A stretch of 64,000 nt of DNA from NCBI RefSeq assembly GCF_007655135.1, contig NC_045127.1:42667538-42731537 (forward strand), written 5' to 3'. Positions 28,127 to 39,981 of this stretch are shown piece by piece (position 1 is the stretch's first letter; every line of letters starts with the position of its first letter). Made by a program: the position numbers and the translations under genes. The notes under the pieces were generated by a model. That model had not been told where the DNA came from and did not search any database. It saw nothing but the letters and a program-made list of their open reading frames with translations. Source of the stretch: Punica granatum. Taxonomy: Eukaryota > Streptophyta > Magnoliopsida > Myrtales > Lythraceae.

Positions 28127-28661
28127 TGTTGGAAATTATAGATTGCAAATTCGTTGGATTTTATTAATGGGTCACTTAGTGTGATTCATGAGTACTTGGA
28201 CGAATTCGGGTTACGAAGTGAAGAATCATTCATTCGATGAATACATTTGAGTGCAAGACAAGTAATATATATGGAAGTGCCTATATTAACTAAGTGTTCA
28301 TGTAAGATCATTAATTGCTTATCCATGGGTGATGTTCCATCTAAGAGTTACGTTCAATACAAATGGTTCTGACTCTTCGATAATGTCAATTGAGTGCATA
28401 TAAATAGAGACGCTATAGTGCTCAAATTATAATTTAAGAAAATTCCAGAAATTAGAGTGAGAGTTAGGGAATTCCCGATTTTGCTAGTTCAAGGAATTTA
28501 TAAGACTTCGTTATATCCCGGGAGGACCTTTGCCTTAACCCTCTAGTAACTTTGTGTGGGGGCAAATAGTTCTCTTTGGAAAGCGTCATTCGCGCCTCGA
28601 ATCCTATCGTGTTAACCCCACATCGCCTCCGGATCAATCATCTCCACCAATTTCCCCAACA
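28127..28661 (+). repeat. 3' LTR of the Copia element
   Basis: Starts TGTTGG and ends CCAACA, preceded by a polypurine tract at about 28117-28126 and followed by the ATAAT duplication. Confidence 0.93.
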
Positions 28662-28856
28662 ATAATAATAATAATAATAAGTGAAGTTACAGCTAAGGCA
28701 GAGTGGGCCCTAGCTACAGCCACGTGAAAGGCTCCAATTGGAGCCTACCGCAGAGAGGACGGTCCCTGCTCATTTTCCCCCCCACGATGGAGCAAAAAAA
28801 GGGGGACGTCCCTGCTGTCGCCATATAAACAATGGGGAGCCATTACGGATGGTCTT
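28662..28856 (+). other. Short interval with a MITE-end-like sequence
   Basis: (AAT)n at 28662-28680, then a GC-richer stretch ending GGGGAGCCATTACGGATGGT (about 28832-28852). This resembles the 3' end of a Tourist-like MITE abutting the next repeat. The matching 5' end was not found. Confidence 0.35.
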
Positions 28857-29080
28857 AGAGCATTCACAATGTAAGAGTCCCTATTCTCTTTTTATAGGGG
28901 ACCCACCTTGGTGCCACATAGGATGAAATGGGGACCCAAAATATAGGAGGACTCATTTTAAAGGGTTGTGATTTCGCCACGTAAACTTTGTTACATATAA
29001 TCGTTACATATAAGATTTTTTTCTTACAATGGGGAGTTCCCATCCCCATTATAAACGGGCCTTACGTGATATTTATATAT
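28857..29080 (+). repeat. MITE-like repeat, copy B
   Basis: Same family and orientation as 22478-22640 (AGAGCATTCACAATGTAAGA start, GATATTTATATAT end), with about 60 extra internal bases around GTTACATATAATCGTTACAT. Confidence 0.55.
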
Positions 29081-29088
29081 AAAAAAAT

Positions 29089-30079
29089 GGGTTAGTCATC
29101 CATAAAAGCACCACATTTACACTTTTTCCTAAATATAACACAACATTTAAAAAATAGCATAGAAATGAACGACATTTAGAAAGTAGCCTAGAAATGTACG
29201 ATCGTTGCATTTTTTCCTAAATATAATACAACCTTTTGAGAATAGCACGAAAATGCACGACCTTTGTTTTTTTTCCCTAAATATAGTACGATCTTTAAAA
29301 TATATCACAGAAAATCATGACCTTCAAGTTTAACTTGCGATTCTAATACGACATCATTTATTTGTTAAATATAACGATAACAACTAACGGCGCCTGGTGC
29401 CACAACATGATATGACGAGTGGGTCATACATATTTTTATTTAATTAAAAAATAATTCTAAAAATTAAAAAAAGAAGATTTTTTCTTGAGAAAAAGAATGG
29501 AATAGACTATAGATTGCAAAGGCGTAATCGAGGTCGCCACCGCTGAAATGAAAAGGCACTCAATTTCGAAGCTCTTTCAATTTCGGCAATGGGTGCCCTG
29601 TTTACTACCACCACCCATATAATTAGGGTCCTGCTCCGGCTGGCGACCCCAATTGGAAGATGGTAGTCACCACTGTTGGCCCCCTCCCTCTTTCCTCTTA
29701 TTAAGTAGAATCCCATTTCTTTTCTTTTAATTTTTTTAATTAAATAAAAACCAGTTGGGTCTACTTGTCCAATCATCTTATGTCACTTAACATAGTTAGC
29801 TCAATATTAGCCATTACTATTGCAATTGGATGGAATAATTGATGTCGTACTAGACGCGCAACTAAACCTGAAGGCTATACCTTTTTGTGCGTGCTATATT
29901 TAGAAAAAAAAAAAGAGTGCAAAGATCGTGTTTTTCTGTGCTACTCTCAAAAAGTCGTGTTATATTTATAAAAAAAATGCAAAGATCATGTATTACTATG
30001 TTATTTTATAAAGGTAGTGTTATATTTATAAGAAAAAAAAAAGTAAAGGTGGTACTTTTCTTTTCGAGGTGATTAATCC
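29089..30079. mobile_element. Foldback element with tandem-repeat arms
   Basis: The ends are inverted: left GTTAGTCATCCATAAAAG, right (reverse complement) GATTAATCACCTCGAAAAG. Each arm is made of degenerate units of about 60 bp built on CTAAATATAACACGACCTTT plus TAGCACAGAAATGCACGACC. The centre (about 29510-29700) is GC-rich and related to the core at 18.25-18.65 kb. No transposase is present, so the element is non-autonomous. A partial relative lies at 61668-62120. Confidence 0.65.
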
Positions 30080-30583
30080 TAAAAAGAAGTTGAAATGAAT
30101 AATATTTGAGATTCACATGCTCTTAAAATTAGGGATGCCGGAACCAGAACTAAATGGAACACATTGTGCCAGCCCGACTAGAGTTTATTTTTTATTCTTT
30201 TAGAGAACGACCCTAATTTTTTGTTTTATTTTTCAAGATCCCCACACTCTCTTTCTCTCCGCTCTCCTCTATATTCCCTCCAAGACAGTCTTCCGAGTGT
30301 CATCGGAGTTGCAAGCATTTGAAAATAAAATAATTTTTGATTCTCCAAACAGAGGTTTCTTTTTTTCTTAAAAAAAAAAACAACTAGTTTAGGTATTAGA
30401 ATTGAACTTTTTAAAAAAATTAAAAGAATTTGGGGTCAATTTCAAAAAATGAAAATAATATACTCATGGGAGTGGCACATTCGCCTCTATGATGTGCCAT
30501 GTGAATGGAGTGGGTTTGGTTTGGCTGTTGGAAGAATGAAGTTAAAGATCGTTAGCAGAGGAGGAGGAGGTTGAGGTGAGGGA
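30080..30583. other. Upstream region of the PPOX-family gene
   Basis: AT-rich. At 30398-30440 it carries a 43-bp segment nearly identical to 18833-18876. No clear TATA box is seen near 30584; CT-rich patches occur at about 30240-30275. Confidence 0.45.
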
Positions 30584-32071
30584 ATGGGGACTGCAACGGC
30601 AACAGCTCCATGGAAACAGCTGCTCCTGAATGCCTTGGAGTCCAATTCCCACCTCAAGCACTCTTCCTACCTTCAACTCGTAAATAATCTCTCTCCAGTC
30701 TCCATCTCTTAAGCTCGATCGGACTCTTTCCATCTCTCTCTGTTCCTCTCCTCACAATTTCACCCACCTCTTTTTTAATGCTTGCTTGCTTCCTTCCTTC
30801 CAGGCGACCATCGGATCCAATGGCAGACCTTCCAATCGAACTGTCGTTTTCAGGTTGCGGTCGGCCCACTTCTTGATTTCTGTTCTTATTCTATATGAAT
30901 GACTTGGATTCTTCTGAATCTTCATGTGTTATTTGTTGTTGGGGCTTTGTGTTTCAGAGGATTCGAAGAGAACAGTGATAAGATTCAAATTCACACAGAT
31001 CGCCGAAGCCGCAAGGTTCCCTCGATTTTCCCGATTCCGAGTTTAGCTCGAGACTCAGACCATTTAAGTCTCTTATCATCTAACGTCTGCGTCCAATGTG
31101 CAGATTGAGGAGCTCAGGCACTGCCCATTCGCTGAGGTAAATCATTCATTTTGAGTTTTCTCGAGCCCTACCGAATAGAGTTCAGTGAGCCTTTTCTCTT
31201 CTGTGCTTGTGTATAATCCGATTAAAGCATAACGCTATCTGTAGATATGTTGGTATTTTACTGATTCCTGGGAGCAGTTCCGCATCAATGGGAGAGTAGA
31301 GGTGATCGACGAGATGAATCCCGACTCGCTGAAGCGTGAGGTACTTCTTTGTCCTGGCCTCGTTGTAGTTGGTTCATATAGATTTTGATCGGTATCTAGT
31401 ACATTTTTCGCTTTTATCTTTTTTTAATTGCTGGATTTGGAGAAGCGAAATGGAAGAGCTTTTCAATGAGGTGATTTAATCATTTGTATGGATGATTGGT
31501 TTTCTCTTCGGCCGCGAAAAAATACCGATCAGTCTCTCGTACTTGAGGGAGTTGTTGAGTTATATGTTCAGTGGAATTTAATAACAATCTGTGCCCGTAG
31601 TGCAAGTGAGATGCATCGTTTCCTCGAGGTGCATTCTTAGTTTGAGATTGAGCCAGCTGGACTTTCCGTTATCCTTATGTGCAGTAATTCTTTTCGATTG
31701 GTATGCAGCAACGAGAGAAGGCTTGGTTCTCGTGTTCTATGAGATCGAGGCTGCAGTACTTGGGACCTAGTCCGGGCGTTCCCCGTCTCAATGAAGACTT
31801 CCCCGCGGAAGCTTCTGTGGATCCTTCCACGGGCCCTGTTGGTGCCTTCTGTTTGCTAGTCCTAGAGCCAGATCAGGTGGACTCTCTATCTGTCTTCCCC
31901 AGTCACTGATCCTCCTCTTATCCTCTCCTCTAACTGAACTATTTCGGAACATTTCCTTTTCTCGTCTAGGTTGATTACTTGAACTTGAAAAGTAATCAGA
32001 GGCTGGAGTTTACATTTACCCGAACTGCCGGCAAAGAGAAGTGCTGGACTTCAGAGAGGATTAACCCCTAA
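30584..32071 (+). CDS. Pyridoxamine 5'-phosphate oxidase-family FMN-binding protein (At2g46580-like)
   Basis: Seven exons: 30584-30679, 30804-30853, 30958-31015, 31104-31136, 31245-31340, 31709-31876, 31970-32071. All introns are GT-AG and the frame gives 200 aa. The N-terminus (APWKQLL, then AT(I)GSNGRPSNRTVVFRGF) matches the Alr4036-type FMN-binding split-barrel, and the middle has TDRRSRK, CWYFTDSWEQFRI and the C-terminal LGPSPGVPRL region. The family is related to the enzyme that oxidises pyridoxamine/pyridoxine phosphate to pyridoxal phosphate, but it is distinct from the main plant PDX3, and its substrate is not established. It is convergent with the invertase gene. The start is the first ATG of the exon and gives a length close to the Arabidopsis protein. 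Confidence 0.9.
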
Positions 32072-32820
32072 CCTCATAAAATCTCTCTCTCTCTCTCTCT
32101 ATATTCGTGAGAGACCTAAAATCTATCGTTACTTATTAGGAGCATCTGCTACTGTTCTTCTTCATCTAGAGGCCTGACAGTGAGTTTTCGGTCGAATTAG
32201 GAGAATGTCTATCTTCCCTATGGTTGTTGTCTCTGCTGTTATCTATTGTCGAAAATGTGTTTGCTGTGTCTTCCTGCTGCTGAAAGAAATTTGAGTAATA
32301 GTATCACTAGAGCTCACGAACATGTTGTACCCAATTCTGTATCAACCCATTGACCTTTCTAACTATGCTAAAAGCTGCCAGCGTACATATATTCAATCAG
32401 TTATTGGAATTACAATGCTATCGCTTAGATTGCATAGAAATCAGTTATCTTTGACCAAGTTTCGTGTTGGATTTTCCTTGATATCTCACCTAATGCAAGA
32501 AAGTCCTGGGTTTTCCACAAAATTGCTACAACATGGTAGCTCGTTGCAGGTATTTACGGGTATAATTCCAACAGAACTAGTCAGGTAGTTCAGTGGCTTG
32601 ACTATTATTAATGTCAATCAGGACTGATGAAATGTGAATAAAAGTCGTATCGATTCTGATGTCGATGCCGACAACCTCAAGGGGCTCGTGGAGCGCCTTC
32701 AGTAATCAAATTTGTTCCATGCCGTCACAAAACAAATGAGATGTGGCAAGTTGGTAATTGACATGTACTGAACATCTAGCAGATCTCTCCTCATTCTCGG
32801 TCTCAGGAGAAAATTTCATT
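32072..32820. other. Convergent intergenic region with (CT)n
   Basis: 3' UTRs of the PPOX and invertase genes. A (CT)n tract lies at 32082-32100. No gene is seen. Confidence 0.5.
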
Positions 32821-35800
32821 CTAGAACGACGAGGAGCGGGAGAGCCTTGGCTTCTCAATCTTCTTGTCCTCTTCAAATGAAATCATGGATATGTTGGCAG
32901 GGTTCTCAATCATCATTTTTGCAATAAGGTAACCTGAAATGCTCCAAGTCTGGTACTTCCTTGCTTGCTTCCCGATATAACGCCCTGACTTGCCATCATA
33001 GTACTCGGGCCACCCATCCTTGGAGAGGCGCTTTTCCACAAGCTCAATCGCTCGCTTTGCAGTCTGAGGCCTCCCTGTCTTGATGCATGCTGCAGTGAGC
33101 AGCCACAGCAGCACTACAGAATATCACGTAACAATAAGCACCATTCATGAGCATATCAAAAGCTAAGCGAAAGGTTTATTTTGTCAATGACACAATGGAC
33201 AAAGGTTCACCTCTGAGGAACCTTTGGACGTAAAAACGAATGCGCTACACTTACCTGGCCAGGACCCACCATTGTGGTAGCTCCATCTCGTGTTCTTTGG
33301 ATCAAATCCGGTAACAATCCTCCACTCATGGCCCTCTAGTGCAGGATAAGCGATCTTCAGGGGCATCTCCCCAATCAAGTCTTCCCAACGCTCGTCGATC
33401 AAATCCATGATGGCTGTTGCTTGTGAAGGTGTGGCCAGAGAACTCAAGATTGCAATGCAGTTGCCAACCAGGAACCACCTGAAGTCCATTCGAGCTGGGC
33501 TAACATTGCCAATGAAGTACCCTCCCCGGAGTGGAATAAAGTCAAACACCCAATCAGGAATAGATTCAGGAATGACATTGAACTTATTGACAGCAGTGTG
33601 CGAGTACTCTTCGGTTTTGTATCGATATATGATGTTCAGTTGTGAATGGTCCAACCAATAGTACTCCCGAATGTGGAAACTGAGAGCCCTGATTCTCTTG
33701 TCAATTCTTTCGATAAATTCCTTGCCATCTCTCTCAGGTTTCAGCAGCTGCTGTGCGCACCTCAAAGCGAAATAAAATAGAGCTTGGATCTCAATCGGGT
33801 AGCCATAAATGCCCTATTGAAATCACAATGAGTTAATCCTTGTAAAGTATCAAATCCTTCGAAATAGCATAAGATAATAGGGGCAAGAGCTAGCAAGAAA
33901 ATAGCCTTAAGCTAGCGCCCTTGCCATTGTCACCCAAAACATTTCAGAAGAAAAAAGAGAGATACATGAAATACTCACCATCCTTCTGTCTATCATGCTG
34001 CAGCCATCTGCACAGAGAAGTGTCGGGAAAGTGTCAAATCCATCTGATAGGCAAAGGTTGAGGATCAGCTTCATCCCTTTCTGCACTATCGGCAGTTCTG
34101 CGAGGGAGTAATCATGGGTACACTTTGTATACGACCTTAGCAATATAATCCACCAGAATCCTGAATCAACAGGTGCAACTCTTCCTATTGCACTACCACC
34201 AAAGTCTGCCAGCAAGTTCTCCTTTCCTTGAGCTGTATCAAAAAGAACTCGAAAACTTGCAGGCATAACACCTTCTCCAAGTGTGAAGTTATCAATTCGT
34301 TTCTCCCAGCCTTGGAGATGGAGAGTCTTGAGTAGGAAGTTCCTCACAATATCTGAATCCATAGGAGATTCCATTAGGCATGCTAACCCAGAAGGAACAA
34401 AGTCCCTGACAAACACCTGCAATATCATGTAAAGATGTTCAAAGATATATAGATAAGGAAGCAGACTGTGCATTTGCTTAAGGGCGAAAAAAGTGATCTT
34501 AATGACCCAAAGGGGCATGCAGCTGCCAAGTAGACGAGGACAACATCAGTAGCTATCAACACAGAACTTGTTAGAAGTAGATATTCCATTAATGGAAAGT
34601 TTCTTCTGAAGCTATCCTATGGGGCTTCTGGAAGACTATGGTACATCATTGTCCTACTAACTAGTTAAAACAATATAAGAATTACTTATCGATGCTCAAA
34701 TTTTATATCAAAATGACGTAGAGAGAAGAAACCATCGATGATTTAGCACAAGGACATTGGATTACGATTATGATTATTAACCATTCTCTTAAAACAGGTA
34801 ATAATAAATTTCAAATCTTAACATTGAGCTGCTGTTGAATCAGGGCCTACGTATGCTATTAAACATAATGAACGTGACAAAAGGCCTACATGCTTGATAA
34901 CTTATTAGTTCATATACAACTAAAGGATTGTAACCACATAGACAAGTAGCCAAAGTTTTGCCTCCAAATCACGCCATAATGAAAATTACAAGGAATACCA
35001 ATAGATATCTGCCAAGGATTAACTATGCTTGAAAATCCAAATAAATGGCAAAAAACAATAAGGTCGACTGAAGTGGCTGACATCTACCGGCAAAGTAACA
35101 AATGAAACTGTAGTTACCTGATTATAATTCAAAGTCTCTGCACTGGGATCCATAGCAGCTAAAGTTCCCACGGGTTTCCCTTTGTAGTAAACGTATGACT
35201 TCTTGAGCCTCTCCCAGGCCTCCTCCATCATTGGGCTGGCATTCACCTGTGGGGTGCTATCCTCAGATCCATCATAGTTATTAAGATTGGAGCTCATGCT
35301 CGGGCATGGTTTAAGTGTTGCCTTCACATTATCCGAGACTTCGTTACTGAATGTCGTCTTCTTCCTCAACTTCTCAGCAGCTGCTCCTTCCTCTTTTTCT
35401 TCAGTAGAGGGTGACGGTCTTTCAACATTCTCTGACCCTTGTTTGATAATATCCGGAGAAGAACTATTCTCTGCATTCAGAGTCTTACACCCCATGGTTT
35501 CCAAAGGTGACCCGATAACATCCTTTTGAGTTGGTCCACTTTGCAAAGAGTTCGGAGAATTCAATGCAGCAGATTCAGTATCTTCATATTCGACCGGGCC
35601 AGGGGAGTTACGAGCTATTGTAGAATCAGAAGCAGCAGTCTGGCTAAGAGGATGAGCAGCATCAATGCTGATGTTTTGAGGTCCATCCGGCAAATCCGGT
35701 GACTTCACTGCTTCTGGTGAAAAATGCTTATCTACCATTGGAGGCTCAGTAGCAACGCCACCTTTGCAGTCTATAACAGGAACCGGTGCTGGATCGGACT

Positions 35801-35825
35801 CCTTTTCCAGACAAAGTGAATCCAT
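32821..35825 (-). CDS. Neutral/alkaline invertase, GH100, cytosolic type
   Basis: Five coding exons, minus strand: 35825-35118, 34416-33979, 33813-33255, 33113-32821, plus a non-coding first exon ending at 36401. The joined frame (four coding segments) is 665 aa. Enzymes of this family split sucrose into glucose and fructose at neutral pH and are not glycosylated. Conserved blocks are [88 protein letters not shown] and [12 protein letters not shown]. The ending [17 protein letters not shown] resembles the cytosolic (CINV) group, not the mitochondrial or plastid group. The N-terminal region before the catalytic domain is about 200 residues of serine/proline-rich, low-conservation sequence, longer than the usual 90-120 residues. 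No transit peptide is obvious. The start at 35825 is the first in-frame ATG after the acceptor at 35846. Confidence 0.92.
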
Positions 35826-36400
35826 CAGTTTTTTGCGCTTTCTAGAGTGACGGAATGAAAGAAACAGATACAGAAATTAGCTGAAAAGATAACAGAGGAA
35901 CGTAAATCATGTTCCGGCAGCTTCTACGGAAGAATCTGCCAAAGCAAGCTCCTTCCAGGGACCAATTTTCTCTTTGTTATAGCTATCAGAACGAAGAAGA
36001 GAACCAGAGGTCACAAGCAAATGCAAAATTGAGTCCGATGAGACTCCTGATTTCTGATCAAACAACGATCGGACTCCTGAGAAGGAATTCTGCTAGTGTA
36101 CTATACGTCATGCAGAGACGAAATGAAGAATAGAGGCAGAATCAACGCAGGATCTATCCACGAGCGACTGATCGGAAGAAATCTACGGCAATGAACTCAG
36201 ACTGGCTACCAGCATTCTGTCAGGAACGAAATTTCAAATCGGAACAGGAATTCAAGGGGAATGACATTGACGATCCTCTCACGGACTCGACATAGCAACT
36301 GTCTGATGGATTCGTGTATGTCAACGATACACATTACTAAGAGGCTCTGATGAACATGCAACAGATACATGGCGAGAGAGGACGGTGGTGTTAGTCGTAC

Positions 36401-36530
36401 CTTCACATTCGCCGTCTGCATTGCAGAGAGAGCAGGAGGCAGAGGGTCGCAGTTCACCATGATCAAGTCAGGGAGAATTCCGATGGCCGCTTAGAGAGAG
36501 AGAGAGAGAGAGAGAGAGTAGGAATGTGCG
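36401..36530 (-). other. Non-coding first exon of the invertase gene with an upstream ORF
   Basis: A minus-strand ATG at 36460 starts a 20-codon frame that ends in phase 0 at a GTACGA donor (36400). If spliced to the acceptor at 35846, this frame reads past the main ATG in another frame and stops inside exon 2. It would therefore be an overlapping uORF. A (GA/CT)n tract at 36493-36518 lies in the 5' leader or core promoter. Confidence 0.45.
36493..36518. repeat. (AG)n microsatellite
   Basis: Uninterrupted AG repeat, CT on the coding strand of the invertase gene, near its transcription start. Confidence 0.85.
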
Positions 36531-37949
36531 GAATGTGCAGAGCAGAGCAGAGCTAACGCAAAAGAGTGGAGCGAGAGCACGCAGTGGTGCAGTTATGGCG
36601 GTTTAGAGTGGCGGGAGAACCTTAGGGGCGCACTTCGATAAATCAGGTCCCTTCTTTATGTTATTTACGAGAATGCCAGGCACAGTTGGAAGGGCTATTT
36701 AGCGGCTCCGGCTCTTTGGAGGATTGGGTTGGGATTTTAATCTCCAGTGAGGGTTAATTTTGGGAGAACGGGGATCATCACCAGGAGCCGGAGGGCGTCT
36801 CGTCTCACGTGAAGTTTCGTTAGAAGACGAGACGCCGAGTCTTTGGAAGGAGAGACAATTCTGTGGTCCGGGTGCATGAGCCCCCTCACGTCTGAACTGA
36901 CTCTGCTCTTGTAGGTCCCACATGGTCAGTGACACTGAATGTACGTGCACCCGGATCACTGAACTATTTATACCATTTCACATAAATTTTGAAAGGTTAA
37001 GAGCGGAAGATATAACGCAGCTCATTTGGTGATTAAAATGTCCCAATTTCGATATCCAATAAAATTATCAGTGTCATTTTATTAAATATTTAGCATTTTT
37101 TATTTCAACGTACTATACTTGTGGACCTCCCTTATAATAAAAAAAGAGCATAACTATCTCGTCCTAATAATTAACCGAAAAATCCTTTTTAATTCAAATG
37201 TCATGAATCCATAATTGGTCACCCATCAGTAGGCAAGGGCGATGGGAGTGATCGGCCGACGACTATCCTCCTTGCATTGTGGCTCATGCAGGGAGTTGAA
37301 GTCGGATCTTTATCTTTCGGTACCTAATATTCTTGTGAGAGTTTAAGGTTCCATTGGTTCCTCATTGCTTCTTCTCCTTGGAATCACGTGTTTATATCTA
37401 TCTTACAAAGATAACTTTGATATGCCATGGACAGGCTTCAACGAGCCAGCGTCGATGTTATGTGTTTGACCACTAAGATCCGGACATCGCGACTTCACCG
37501 ACCAACCAGCTACTTGAGCTCAATGGCATTCGTGGCAATCGCGATGAACATCAAGTCTCAAGAGGTTGAGATTCACGCACCTCAATCCAAACTAGGTCCA
37601 AGCTATCGATGAAAATGCTAAGATCATCTTCTACCTCAACCGTTATGGGCTACACCCATGAGCGACCAAGGTAGGGCAATCGTCATGTGGCGGCTCAAGT
37701 CAAACTCCCTTTATACATTTTTTACTCCATCAGAAAGTTAAAGGTAAGTCATTCACGCTCATAATATTAAAGTAATAAATAAATTTCTATAACTCAACCC
37801 GCCTGCTTGATTACTTGTCTCACGGTATGTCTTGCCGAAATATGAAATAGTACTTATGTTAATCTCATCACATCACGACTCTTGCGTTCTAGGAATTACT
37901 GAATTTTGATATATTTCTCTAATTGTATTTATACACTTCTATTTCAAAT
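36531..37949. other. Intergenic region upstream of the invertase gene
   Basis: Contains the invertase promoter and AT-rich DNA with GC-richer patches near 37.2-37.7 kb. The frame at 37427-37612 is unsupported. No element boundary is recognised before the LINE target duplication at 37950. Confidence 0.4.
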
Positions 37950-38058
37950 AACATAAGGATTACCCAGAATGTGAATTCTTTCTCGCCTTAGTTGAGAGCA
38001 TCTCTCTTCCCTTTATTGGAAGTTATCCCCTTCTTCTTCTTCCCGTTCCCCTTATTCA

Positions 38059-39430
38059 ATGGTGCCCCATATTTGCGATCAATCGTTAGCAGAAGATCTT
38101 TCTTCTATTACTGCCCAAATCACAATGCAAGTCCCTAACTCCCCTAAACCAACCTTCTTGTACTTTTCATTCATGGTATTAACATTTATATTCATCTCCA
38201 CCATTTCAAACACCCCAACCCCCACTGCCATTCAAAACTTTTTTCACCCCCCCTCCCTCCCCCCCTAATATCTCACCACAAGATACCCCACCACTACTAA
38301 AGAAAAAATGCACCATGGACCCTACAGATCTCAGCATTTATTTGGTGGAACTGTTCAACAACTAGATTTTGATGGCCTCAAACGTAAAGGCTCTAAAACT
38401 CCCTGAGAACAACAATGAAGCCCCGGATTCCATGCCCCTAACTCTCCTCATCAAATCTTTTGGCTTCAGAATCCCACCACCGAAAGTCATAATCCCTCGC
38501 CTCATCCAAGCCTAGAAACCGAAAAAAGGCTTATCCATTGTTCTCGAATATCGTTCACAGGAAATATTGGTATGCCTCTTCAGAGATTTACAGGATCTGC
38601 ACTTTGACGAGATGAAGGGAGCATGCTCTGCTCCAGAAGCACACATGATGTTAGCTCGATGGGACAGTGGGCTCGCCTTAGAAGAAATCAAATTTAAAAC
38701 GATCTCCTTTTGGATCTAGCTTTAGGAATCCCACCTGAACTACTCTCTAAGTAGGGCATTTGGAGATTGACAAAAGAAGCTGGAACAGTCATCAAGATCG
38801 ACTGGAAGAACAATGGGAGTATCCCAAGTGGTTCATTACTCCAAGAGCACTGGTAAAGGTCTCAATCGACAAACCTCTCTTCCCGGGCTACCTCATCATG
38901 AGAAAGAACAACACAGTTTCATGGGTTCATTTTAAATATGAAAACCTAACTACCTTTTGTTATGACTGCGGCGTAATCGGTCATCGGCAAGGGAAATATC
39001 CCTCAGACCAGCATGTAATCCCCACAAGTATGGTCCCTAGTTAAGATTCAATTCCAAAGTCGATCTCTCTTCACCACAAGTTGTTGCGGTTCCCTCAAAC
39101 TCCCCACCAGGCAACCCCCTGGCCGTGGAAAAGGCCATGGTCCACCCCAAAATTCAGATTCCCCCCACACCCCTACCCAAACAATCCAATTTCCAGCTAA
39201 GAAAGGTAGCGTGACTCCCAAGAAGCAGAAATACAAGGTTATCTTTAATATTTCCGAAAACATGGCAGCTCTTGTTCTATACAGGACCAACATTATAGTG
39301 GGGGACTTTTCTTTTGAAATGTTCTCTGACATTGAGCAGGTTCCCGTTGAAATAATAAATGCACAAGGTTCCCCCTTTGGACTCAATGTGAGGGGAAAAG
39401 AGATCATGATAGGCTCCACCACTCTCTAAG
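38059..39430 (+). pseudogene. LINE ORF1 (nucleic-acid-binding protein), broken
   Basis: Best-preserved frame is 38760-39044, with PRALVKVSIDKPLFPGYLI-type sequence followed by the knuckle CYDCGVIGHRQGKY (about 38958-39000), in which the last cysteine of CX2CX4HX4C is Y. Upstream and downstream parts are in other frames with stops. Confidence 0.8.
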
Positions 39431-39981
39431 CCCATACCTAGTCTGAAAAGATGATTAGGACATCTTTGGTTGCAGGCCCTTCATCCATGAACACAGCTCA
39501 AATCAACCCCATGGGTTCTCTGTACAAAGGCATCATGGACCCTGAAGGCCAAGTCAATAAATTAAGCCTAGAGGATCCTCACATATGTCCTTTGTTCCAA
39601 CAAAACATTCTGCCAGAAACCTCCAAGGGCACCGAACTTGCTCTCTCACCATCTATGTCGCAATCCCAAATTGCTGAAGCGGCACACCCGAATCATCCAG
39701 TCAGGAAGAGGAAGTTAGAGATGTCTATGGAAGAATTCGTCCAATGCTCAGCACCCTGCCATACTCAACAAGATGGTTAGGCCTCTTGGTGAAGCTATGC
39801 AACTCGACCCACAATTGCAGGCAGCTTTCCTGGGATAGATTCCAACGCAGCGCAATATCTTGGTGTCTCCATGGCAGCAATTGAACCAACCATACTATTT
39901 TGAGGAATTGGAAAATGAACTTAACCTCGAGGATGTCCAAATGGTCAAGGAGGTGGGCCTAACCATGCCCCTAACCGATCC

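Larger units (their letters stand above)
23137..28661 (+). mobile_element. Ty1/Copia LTR retrotransposon, full-length but inactive
   Basis: 5525-bp element with LTRs at 23137-23672 and 28127-28661, flanked by the 5-bp target duplication ATAAT (23132-23136 and 28662-28666) inside an (AAT)n tract. The domain order GAG, protease, integrase, reverse transcriptase, RNase H is the Copia order. A polypurine tract (AGTGGGGGAT) lies directly before the 3' LTR. Comparing the LTRs by eye gives about 29 substitutions and one indel in 535 bp (about 5.4%), mostly transitions. No tRNA primer-binding site beginning TGG follows the 5' LTR. Confidence 0.95.

Noticed and set aside
28662..28856. Second LTR retrotransposon end after the Copia element
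   Set aside because: No terminal TG/CA pair or matching partner; the sequence looks like a MITE end.
39211..39429. Possible independent gene at 39.2 kb
   Set aside because: It lies inside the LINE between ORF1 and endonuclease and is a decayed part of the element.
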